Source of the DNA: Hyphomicrobiales bacterium
Lineage (GTDB): Bacteria > Pseudomonadota > Alphaproteobacteria > Rhizobiales > Xanthobacteraceae
Direction of reading: 5' to 3'
NCBI GenBank assembly: GCA_016210825.1
Contig: JACQTM010000346.1
Location: 1-5,574 of the forward strand
DNA: 5,574 nt
Position 1 is the stretch's first letter. Every line of letters starts with the position of its first letter. The notes beneath the pieces were generated by a model. The model worked only from the letters and a program-made list of their open reading frames with translations. It was not told where the DNA came from and ran no database searches. Shown piece after piece: positions 1 to 4,621 of this stretch. The translations under genes and the position numbers were made by a program.

Positions 1-83
1 CTCCCCCCTTGCGGGGGAGGTCGGCGCCAAAGGCGCCGAGAGGGGGGTAACTTGCTCTGCATTTATTTGTGTCCACCCCCCTC
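1..83. repeat. GC-rich palindromic intergenic repeat, first unit
   Basis: Three inverted repeats follow one another. CTCCCCC at 1-7 pairs with GGGGGAG at 13-19. TCGGCGCC at 21-28 pairs with GGCGCCGA at 32-39 around an AAA loop. GAGGGGGGT at 40-48 pairs with ACCCCCCTC at 75-83. No ORF here looks like a real gene. The arrangement resembles the multicopy palindromic intergenic elements common in Bradyrhizobium-like genomes; that likeness is from memory. The left edge may lie outside the window. Confidence 0.6.
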
Positions 84-88
84 CCTGT

Positions 89-171
89 CCCTCCCCCGAC
101 GCAAGTCGGGCCTGCCCGATTTGCGCACGATGATGCGGAACTCGGACAGATCCGAGTTCCGTGGGGGAGGG
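89..171. repeat. Nested palindromic repeat, second unit, just upstream of trmD
   Basis: An outer stem pairs CCCTCCCCC (89-97) with GGGGGAGGG (163-171). Inside it are two hairpins: CCCGAC/GTCGGG (95-100 and 105-110, GCAA loop) and a perfect 10-bp stem, GGAACTCGGA (137-146) with TCCGAGTTCC (151-160), around CAGA. The first inner hairpin shares bases 95-97 with the outer stem, so both cannot form in full at once. The element ends 10 bases before the trmD ribosome binding site. It would be transcribed if trmD is read through from an upstream rpsP-rimM operon, but that operon is outside the window. Confidence 0.6.
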
Positions 172-195
172 AACGATTGTGGAGAGGCATGAGCC

Positions 196-900
196 ATGTG
201 GCACGCGAGCGTTCTCACAATCTTTCCGGAGATGTTCCCGGGTCCGCTGGAGATGAGCCTTGCCGGCAAGGCGCTGGCGGCCGGCGTGTGGTCGCTCGAG
301 GCAATCGACATTCGCGCTCACGCAACCGATAGACATCGCAGCGTCGACGACACGCCCGCGGGCGGCGGGCCGGGCATGGTGATGAAGGCGGACGTGCTCG
401 CGCATGCCATCGACGCCGCCGCGACGAATGACAAGCGCCCGCGCCTGCTGATGAGCCCGCGCGGCGTGCCGCTGACGCAAAATCGCGTTGCGACGCTCGC
501 GGCCGGTCCCGGCGCGGTCATTGTCTGCGGCCGCTTCGAAGGTATCGACGAGCGCATCATCGCCGCGCGCGCGCTGGAAGAGGTCTCGGCCGGCGACTAC
601 GTGCTGTCCGGCGGGGAGATCGCGGCGCTCGCCCTGCTCGACGCTTGCGTGCGGCTACTGCCCGGCGTCATGGGCAAGGACGCCTCGGCCGCCGACGAAA
701 GCTTCGCCGAGGGCTTGCTCGAATACCCGCAATTCACGCGGCCGCAGGTCTTCGAGGGAGCGGCGATCCCCGAAATACTCACGGGCGGCGACCACGCCAA
801 GGTCACGGCGTGGCGGCGGACCGAGGCTGAAAAACTGACCAAGACAAGGCGGCCGGACCTCTGGGCGGCCTACCTCGCTCGCTCCGGGCGGCGGGAATGA
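196..900 (+). CDS. trmD: tRNA (guanine-N1)-methyltransferase TrmD
   Basis: This SAM-dependent SPOUT enzyme makes m1G at position 37, next to the anticodon, in tRNAs with G36; the modification prevents +1 frameshifting and TrmD is usually essential. The 234-residue length fits the family. Visible motifs are DRHRSVDD (45-52) followed by GGGPGM (56-61), CGRFEGIDER (111-120), GDYVLSGGE (133-141, the trefoil-knot SAM region), R153 in VRLLPG, and SFAEGLLEYPQFTRP (169-183). The ATG at 196 is preceded by GGAGAGG at 181-187, eight bases away, and gives the canonical MW N-terminus; an ATG at 189 is out of frame. The residue aligned with the catalytic Asp169 of E. coli TrmD appears to be Glu168, with Asp167 beside it. 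In many bacteria trmD follows rpsP and rimM and precedes rplS; only the rplS side is visible here. Confidence 0.97.
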   Translation: MWHASVLTIFPEMFPGPLEMSLAGKALAAGVWSLEAIDIRAHATDRHRSVDDTPAGGGPGMVMKADVLAHAIDAAATNDKRPRLLMSPRGVPLTQNRVATLAAGPGAVIVCGRFEGIDERIIAARALEEVSAGDYVLSGGEIAALALLDACVRLLPGVMGKDASAADESFAEGLLEYPQFTRPQVFEGAAIPEILTGGDHAKVTAWRRTEAEKLTKTRRPDLWAAYLARSGRRE

Positions 901-907
901 ACCGAGG

Positions 908-936
908 GTGACAAGCCCTGGGCTTTGTCGTATAGG
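908..936 (+). promoter_or_regulatory. Candidate sigma-70-type promoter for rplS
   Basis: GTGACA at 908-913 (5 of 6 matches to TTGACA) and TATAGG at 931-936 (4 of 6 to TATAAT) are separated by exactly 17 bp. The site begins 8 bp after the trmD stop codon and lies about 70 bp upstream of the rplS ATG. The spacer holds a small hairpin, ACAAGCC (911-917) with GGCTTTGT (921-928), which has one bulged T. This site would let rplS be transcribed separately from trmD. It is a match by eye only. Confidence 0.45.
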
Positions 937-998
937 CAGCGCCGACCCAATCAGACCAAGTCAGGACCGCGCGCCGGATGCGGGCGCTGCCGACGGAG
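935..998 (+). promoter_or_regulatory. Possible structured leader and ribosome binding site of rplS
   Basis: GGCAGCGCC (935-943) is perfectly complementary to GGCGCTGCC (983-991), giving a 9-bp stem that closes just before the Shine-Dalgarno-like CGGAG (994-998). A competing hairpin, GCGCC (971-975) with GGCGC (983-987), uses the same 3' arm. The two forms are mutually exclusive and lie against the ribosome binding site, so control of L19 translation is conceivable. If transcription starts near 943 from the promoter above, the 5' arm would be missing from that mRNA and the long stem would form only in read-through transcripts from trmD. Confidence 0.3.
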
Positions 999-1006
999 AT
1001 TTCGCC

Positions 1007-1420
1007 ATGAACCTGATCCAGCAACTTGAAAAAGAGCAGGTGGCGAAGCTGTCCGCCAAGAAGGACATCCCCGATTTCGAGCCGGGCGATACCGTGCTGG
1101 TGAACGTGCGCGTAGTCGAAGGCGAGCGCACGCGCATTCAGGCTTATGAAGGTGTTTGCATTGGCCGCGCCGGTTCCGGCATCAATGAGAATTTCACGGT
1201 CCGCAAGATTTCTTATGGCGAAGGCGTGGAGCGTGTCTTCCCCCTGCATTCGCCGATGGTCGACTCGATCAAGATCGTTCGCCGCGGCAAAGTACGCCGG
1301 GCCAAGCTCTATTACCTGCGTGGACGCCGCGGCAAGAGGGCCCGCATCTCCGAGGTTCAGGCCCATCATGGCGAGGGCGAGGGCGCCGCAGCTGCGGCCG
1401 AGGCCGGCAACGAGAAGTAA
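1007..1420 (+). CDS. rplS: 50S ribosomal protein L19
   Basis: L19 lies at the interface of the large and small ribosomal subunits. The 137-residue product starts MNLIQQLEKEQ, carries FEPGDTV (24-30) typical of the SH3-like barrel, and contains the family signature VRRGKVRRAKLYYLR (91-105). A short Ala/Glu/Gly-rich tail (about 120-137) extends past the conserved core, as is usual in alphaproteobacteria. The ATG at 1007 is preceded by CGGAG at 994-998, eight bases away. The frame stays open upstream to a GTG at 908, but the added residues do not resemble L19, so the short form is chosen. The gene lies 106 bp after trmD, in the conserved trmD-rplS order, and is followed 22 bp later by an intrinsic terminator. 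Confidence 0.98.
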   Translation: MNLIQQLEKEQVAKLSAKKDIPDFEPGDTVLVNVRVVEGERTRIQAYEGVCIGRAGSGINENFTVRKISYGEGVERVFPLHSPMVDSIKIVRRGKVRRAKLYYLRGRRGKRARISEVQAHHGEGEGAAAAAEAGNEK

Positions 1421-1442
1421 GCCCCGTGATTTTGCCAACGAT

Positions 1443-1471
1443 AAAGGGGCCGCAAGGCCCCTTTTGTTTTT
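1443..1471 (+). terminator. Rho-independent terminator of rplS
   Basis: AAAGGGGCC (1443-1451) and GGCCCCTTT (1456-1464) form a perfect 9-bp stem around a GCAA tetraloop. A T-rich tract, TTTTGTTTTT, runs over 1462-1471. It begins 22 bp after the rplS stop and most likely ends the trmD-rplS transcription unit, which means leuC needs its own promoter. Confidence 0.92.
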
Positions 1472-1497
1472 CGCGCTGCTGGGAAATACGGCGTTCG

Positions 1498-1528
1498 TTG
1501 CCGGAACACGCCCGACTGGCTATATAAC
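1498..1528 (+). promoter_or_regulatory. Candidate promoter for leuC
   Basis: TTGCCG at 1498-1503 (4 of 6 to TTGACA) lies 17 bp before TATATA at 1521-1526. A better -10 match, TATAAC at 1523-1528 (5 of 6), would have a 19-bp spacer. The site falls between the rplS terminator and leuC, where a promoter is expected. It would give a leader of about 160 bases. The match is by eye and neither hexamer pair is strong. Confidence 0.35.
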
Positions 1529-1532
1529 CCTT

Positions 1533-1659
1533 ATGGTTCATGCGCTGCATCGGATTGTGCTGGATGACCACGCACGGCTGCCCTGGCGGTTCTTTGGCCG
1601 CCTAACGGCGGCCGTTCAGGCCGGCCTTTGATCAGCCGCGGCCAGGATGGCCGCGCGGC
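1533..1659 (+). promoter_or_regulatory. Possible leuC leader: short upstream ORF plus alternative hairpins
   Basis: A 32-codon ORF (ATG 1533, TGA 1629-1631) starts almost where a transcript from the candidate promoter would begin. It encodes five Leu, but scattered, unlike a classical attenuator peptide. Its last codons overlap a hairpin, GGCCGCC (1596-1602) with GGCGGCC (1607-1613). A second hairpin follows, CGCGGCC (1637-1643) with GGCCGCG (1649-1655). The arms can swap: 1596-1601 can pair with 1638-1643, and 1608-1613 with 1649-1654. No T tract follows, so a transcription terminator is unlikely. The high GC content makes chance pairing a real alternative. Confidence 0.25.
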
Positions 1660-1696
1660 AAGGCATTCATCCGCATCCGATCAAGGCATTGACGTC

Positions 1697-3100
1697 ATGA
1701 AACCACGCACGCTTTACGACAAGATCTGGGACGACCATCTGGTTGATGAGCAACCGGACGGCACCTGCCTGCTTTATGTCGATCGCCATCTCGTGCATGA
1801 GGTGACCTCGCCGCAGGCCTTCGAGGGCTTGCGCATATCCGGGCGCAAGGTGCGCGCGCCGGAGAAAACCCTCGCCGTGGTCGATCACAACGTGCCGACG
1901 ACCGACCGGCACAAAAAGAATCCCGATCCCGAAAGCGAGGCGCAGATCGCGGCACTCGCGATCAACGCGCGCGATTTCGGCGTCGAGTATTTCAACGAGT
2001 TCGACAAGCGTCAGGGTATCGTGCACATCATCGGGCCCGAGCAGGGCTTCACGCTGCCTGGAACGACTATCGTCTGCGGCGACAGCCATACCGCGACCCA
2101 CGGCGCGTTCGGCGCCCTCGCCTATGGCATCGGCACTTCGGAGGTCGAGCATGTGCTCGCCACGCAGACGCTAATTCAGAAAAAATCGAAAAACATGCGC
2201 GCGACGGTGGATGGCAAGCTGCCGGCGGGCGTCACCGCGAAGGACATCATCCTCGCCATCATCGGTGAAATCGGCACCGCCGGCGGCACCGGCAGCACGA
2301 TCGAATATGCCGGCGAAACCATCCGCGCGCTCTCGATGGAAGGGCGGATGACCATGTGCAACATGTCGATCGAAGGCGGCGCCCGCGCCGGCATGGTCGC
2401 CCCGGACGAAAAAACTTATGACTATCTGAAAGGCCGACCGAAGGCGCCGAAGGGCGCCGACTGGGACGCCGCGCGCCGCTATTGGGAGACATTGCGCTCC
2501 GACGATGACGCGCATTTCGACCGCGAGGTGAAACTCAACGCCGCCAAGCTGCCGCCGCTCGTCACCTGGGGAACGAGCCCCGAGGATGTCGTGGCGATTA
2601 CCGGGAGCGTACCGAACCCGGACGATATCGCCGACGAAACTAAGCGCGCATCGAAGAAGCGTGCCCTCGAATACATGGCGCTGACGCCGGGCACGAAGAT
2701 CACCGACATCAGACTTGACCGCGTGTTCATCGGCTCGTGCACCAACGCACGCATCGAGGACCTGCGCGAGGTTGCGCGCGTCGTCAACGGCAAGACTGTC
2801 AGTTCAAGCCTCAATGCGATGATCGTGCCCGGCTCCGGGCTGGTGAAGGAACAGGCGGAGGCCGAAGGGCTCGATAAGATTTTCCTTGCCGCCGGCTTCG
2901 AATGGCGCGAGCCCGGCTGTTCCATGTGCCTTGCCATGAATCCCGACAAGCTCAGCCCCGGCGAGCGTTGCGCCTCGACGTCGAACCGCAACTTCGAGGG
3001 CCGCCAGGGCTTCAAGGGCCGCACGCATCTCGTCTCACCGGCGATGGCCGCGGCGGCGGCGATCGCCGGGCATTTCGTCGACGTGCGGGAATGGAAATGA
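1697..3100 (+). CDS. leuC: 3-isopropylmalate dehydratase large subunit
   Basis: LeuC is the [4Fe-4S] subunit of cytosolic isopropylmalate isomerase. With LeuD it converts 2-isopropylmalate to 3-isopropylmalate in leucine biosynthesis. The 467-residue length from the ATG at 1697 matches the family. The cluster ligands are visible as C348 in GSCTNAR and C408 and C411 in GCSMC. Other aconitase-family segments are VVDHNVPT, VCGDSHTATHGAFG and GTSEVEHVLATQTL. The frame is open upstream to a TTG at 1628, but homologues begin close to KPRTLYDKIWDDH, and a weak AAGG (1683-1686) lies 10 bases before 1697. leuD does not follow here; a terminator and unrelated genes do, so the two subunits are encoded apart. 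In Bradyrhizobium-like genomes the leu genes are likewise split, as far as I recall. Confidence 0.97.
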   Translation: MKPRTLYDKIWDDHLVDEQPDGTCLLYVDRHLVHEVTSPQAFEGLRISGRKVRAPEKTLAVVDHNVPTTDRHKKNPDPESEAQIAALAINARDFGVEYFNEFDKRQGIVHIIGPEQGFTLPGTTIVCGDSHTATHGAFGALAYGIGTSEVEHVLATQTLIQKKSKNMRATVDGKLPAGVTAKDIILAIIGEIGTAGGTGSTIEYAGETIRALSMEGRMTMCNMSIEGGARAGMVAPDEKTYDYLKGRPKAPKGADWDAARRYWETLRSDDDAHFDREVKLNAAKLPPLVTWGTSPEDVVAITGSVPNPDDIADETKRASKKRALEYMALTPGTKITDIRLDRVFIGSCTNARIEDLREVARVVNGKTVSSSLNAMIVPGSGLVKEQAEAEGLDKIFLAAGFEWREPGCSMCLAMNPDKLSPGERCASTSNRNFEGRQGFKGRTHLVSPAMAAAAAIAGHFVDVREWK

Positions 3101-3123
3101 ATCGCATCGAAAGCATGAAGTGG

Positions 3124-3154
3124 AAGGCCCGCCAATTGGCGGGCCTTTTGCTTT
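3124..3154 (+). terminator. Rho-independent terminator of leuC
   Basis: AAGGCCCGCC (3124-3133) and GGCGGGCCTT (3138-3147) form a perfect 10-bp stem around AATT, with a T-rich stretch TTTTGCTTT over 3146-3154. It lies 23 bp after the leuC stop. Fifteen bases further on is the stop codon of the convergent minus-strand gene. For that strand the T tract after the stem is poor, so the site mainly serves leuC. Confidence 0.9.
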
Positions 3155-3168
3155 GAGCGATCGGCTGC

Positions 3169-3438
3169 TTACCACCACGGCCAGAACGGCCACGGCGCAT
3201 AGTGGTAGCGGTACGGCCGATAATAATAGGGATACGGAGCGCCGTAATAAAATCGCGGTCCATAATAGTAGCGCGGATGGTAGCGGTAGTAGCGATAGTG
3301 GCGGCGATGCGCGCTGACATCGATCTGTTCGGCGTTGCGGAAACCATCGGCCTTGCGCTGCGCGGCATCGGCAGGAACAGAGAAAGCGAGCACGGCACCG
3401 GTCACGAGCGCCGCAAGAAGTATAATGATCCTGGTCAT
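3169..3438 (-). CDS. Small secreted Tyr/Arg-rich protein of unknown function
   Basis: The 89-residue product has a Sec-type signal peptide: MTR, a hydrophobic core over about residues 4-21, and an ADA cleavage site giving a predicted cut after residue 25. After a short polar linker (26-43), residues 48-80 contain 16 tyrosines interspersed with Arg, His and Pro. The last nine residues are APWPFWPWW with four tryptophans. There are no cysteines and no catalytic motif. The expected location is the periplasm or cell surface. Similar short Tyr/Arg-rich secreted proteins are frequent in Bradyrhizobium-like genomes and remain uncharacterised as far as I know. The ATG has only a weak GAGAAG-like ribosome binding site. 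The gene lies 89 bp downstream of the other secreted-protein gene on the same strand, so co-transcription is possible. Family and function are not recognised. Confidence 0.75.
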   Translation of the reverse strand: MTRIIILLAALVTGAVLAFSVPADAAQRKADGFRNAEQIDVSAHRRHYRYYRYHPRYYYGPRFYYGAPYPYYYRPYRYHYAPWPFWPWW

Positions 3439-3527
3439 GACGTCTTCTCACTTGGCTGCGCCGTCCCGGATATTCAAACCAAGGCAGCGCGGTTGGGTTC
3501 CATCGCCCCGATAAGAATTTTAGCAAT

Positions 3528-3869
3528 TTAGCCGGGAGCCCACCAGCAGCGCATCCGCGGCACGATGACCGGGCCGCTCACGCGCGCTTCCGGTTCGAGC
3601 CAGGAACGGCATTCGCGCACGGCGTTGGGACCGGGCCAGGAATAGGTGCCGGGCCGCGGATAGTCCCAGTAGGGAGGCTGGCGGGAATAAATCCGGACGC
3701 GCGGCCGCAGGCGCAAGATGCGCGGATGCTGCGGGGTGGAGGAATGAGCGGACTGTGCGGATTTCGCCTGCGGTTCCGATTGCGCCGCGGCCTGCCGCGG
3801 CCCGGCTGCCACGGCAAACAAAGCCAAAAGCGCAATCGTAAAAATCGCCGTCAATCGTCCGCTTGCCAT
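3528..3869 (-). CDS. Small secreted protein with PGPNAVREC and MRCWW motifs, unknown function
   Basis: The 113-residue product begins with a signal peptide: MASGR, a hydrophobic core over about 7-22, and AAA at 27-29 with a predicted cut before Q30. A Ser/Gln/Pro-rich linker (30-48) is followed by a basic HPRILRLRPRVRIYSR segment and an aromatic, Pro-rich part. The C-terminal portion has PGPNAVREC (79-87) and VIVPRMRCWW (101-110). Cys87 and Cys108 are the only cysteines and could form a disulfide in the periplasm. I recall similar C-termini in hypothetical proteins of Bradyrhizobium and relatives, so this is probably a conserved uncharacterised family. GGGGTG lies about six bases before the ATG on the minus strand. 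No terminator is evident after its stop. The 101 bp between this gene and the divergent plus-strand gene at 3971 shows no promoter I can support. Confidence 0.75.
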   Translation of the reverse strand: MASGRLTAIFTIALLALFAVAAGPRQAAAQSEPQAKSAQSAHSSTPQHPRILRLRPRVRIYSRQPPYWDYPRPGTYSWPGPNAVRECRSWLEPEARVSGPVIVPRMRCWWAPG

Positions 3870-3970
3870 AATTCACCCCACCGCGTTCAAGCGCGTCCAC
3901 GCTCGGCAATTGCGTTTGCCGCGTCAACCACGGCATTCCTCGCGGGCGTCCAGGCGCTTATGCTGCCCAT

Positions 3971-4150
3971 ATGGCAACCGGAATCCGGCAGGACAAAGAC
4001 GAAATGGAGCGCGCGGCGCGCCCCCTGCCCGGCATCGACCAAAGCAAAGACGATCGAATCGAGATCTGGGGTACGCGGATCGGGCGCACCTTGAGCGTGG
4101 CCGCTTTTATCGTGCTCGCCGTTTATCTCATGCTCACCTATCTGCGCTGA
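3971..4150 (+). CDS. Small single-pass membrane protein upstream of the zincin-like peptidase
   Basis: A 59-codon ORF encodes a polar, charged N-terminal part (1-39, with KDDRIEIWGTRIGR at 26-39). A single hydrophobic segment, LSVAAFIVLAVYLMLTYL, follows at 41-58 and is followed only by Arg59. The layout is that of a tail-anchored inner-membrane protein with a cytoplasmic N-terminus. The stop codon is 8 bp before the peptidase ATG, so the two genes are very likely co-transcribed and may be translationally coupled. No clear Shine-Dalgarno precedes the ATG at 3971. The in-frame ATG at 4004 has AGGA ten bases upstream (3990-3993) and would give 48 residues with the same membrane segment. Codon use is GC-rich like its neighbours. 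No homologous family is recognised. Confidence 0.6.
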   Translation: MATGIRQDKDEMERAARPLPGIDQSKDDRIEIWGTRIGRTLSVAAFIVLAVYLMLTYLR

Positions 4151-4158
4151 AAACCGGA

Positions 4159-4587
4159 ATGAACGACAAACCCCTCTCCGACCCGCTCGCCTGGCGAAAA
4201 GTGGCGGCGCCGACGCTCGCCGAAATGGAGATGATGGCGGAAGAAGCGTTTCGCCGGTTACCCGCGCGCTTTCGCGATCTGTGCGATGGTCTCGTGATTC
4301 GCGTGGACGATTTCCCGACCGACGAGGTGATCGATGCGATGCAGCTCGAAAGCGGCTTCGACATTCTCGGGCTGTTCCACGGCGTCGGCCTGCCGTTTCG
4401 TTCGGAGAGCGATCCGGTGCAGATGCCGAACATGATCTGGCTCTATCGCCGGCCGATTCTCGATTACTGGGCGGAACACGAAGAAACGCTTGGCGCCGTT
4501 GTCACTCACGTGCTGGTGCACGAGATCGGGCATCATTTCGGTTTGTCGGACGAAGATATCGAAGAAATCGAACGGGCGGCCGGGTGA
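4159..4587 (+). CDS. Zincin-like metallopeptidase (Zincin_1/DUF1025 family)
   Basis: The 142-residue product ends in an extended zinc-protease motif, HEIGHHFGLSDED (121-133). It fits HExxHxxGxxD with H121, H125 and D131 as likely zinc ligands and E122 as the catalytic base. The surrounding VVTHVLVHEIGHHFG and the preceding LYRRPILDYW segment are typical of the small bacterial proteins in Pfam PF06262, whose physiological substrates are unknown to me. There is no signal peptide, so the protein is probably cytosolic, perhaps held at the membrane by the small protein encoded 8 bp upstream. The ATG at 4159 has only a weak, close CCGGA before it, consistent with coupling to the upstream stop. The frame is open further upstream, but those residues do not resemble the family. 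A hairpin overlaps the stop codon. Confidence 0.92.
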   Translation: MNDKPLSDPLAWRKVAAPTLAEMEMMAEEAFRRLPARFRDLCDGLVIRVDDFPTDEVIDAMQLESGFDILGLFHGVGLPFRSESDPVQMPNMIWLYRRPILDYWAEHEETLGAVVTHVLVHEIGHHFGLSDEDIEEIERAAG

Positions 4588-4596
4588 GGCCGCCCG
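4573..4596. terminator. Hairpin overlapping the peptidase stop codon, possible terminator without a U tract
   Basis: CGGGCGGCC (4573-4581) and GGCCGCCCG (4588-4596) form a perfect 9-bp stem with a GGGTGA loop that ends in the stop codon (4585-4587). Neither strand has a proper T tract directly after the stem. It lies between convergent genes, 25 bases from the hydrolase stop, and may serve as a weak bidirectional terminator or as mRNA 3' protection. Confidence 0.5.
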
Positions 4597-4621
4597 CAGC
4601 ATTTCAGGACTAATAAAACAA

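Noticed and set aside
1..171. CRISPR array or insertion-sequence end
   Set aside because: The inverted repeats differ from one another, there are no evenly spaced spacers, and no transposase or target duplication is visible.
803..1438. 211-codon minus-strand ORF across the end of trmD and all of rplS
   Set aside because: It is antisense to two clearly conserved genes, resembles no family, and is expected from high GC content.
1690..1697. Palindrome TGACGTCA at the leuC start, with GACGTCATGA also at the start of the minus-strand gene at 3438
   Set aside because: Only two occurrences, each overlapping a start codon, with no further similarity around them; probably chance.
2479..3135. 218-codon minus-strand ORF antisense to leuC
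   Set aside because: It overlaps the conserved cluster-binding part of leuC and has no recognisable domain; a shadow of third-position GC bias.
3181..3305. Repetitive TAGCGG/TAATAG-like sequence suggesting tandem DNA repeats
   Set aside because: It is explained by the tyrosine and arginine codons of the Tyr/Arg-rich protein on the minus strand; no regular repeat unit is present.
3910..4158. Upstream extension of the peptidase frame from 3910
   Set aside because: It would overlap the small membrane protein gene in another frame, and the added residues do not look like the family; the start at 4159 gives the expected length.
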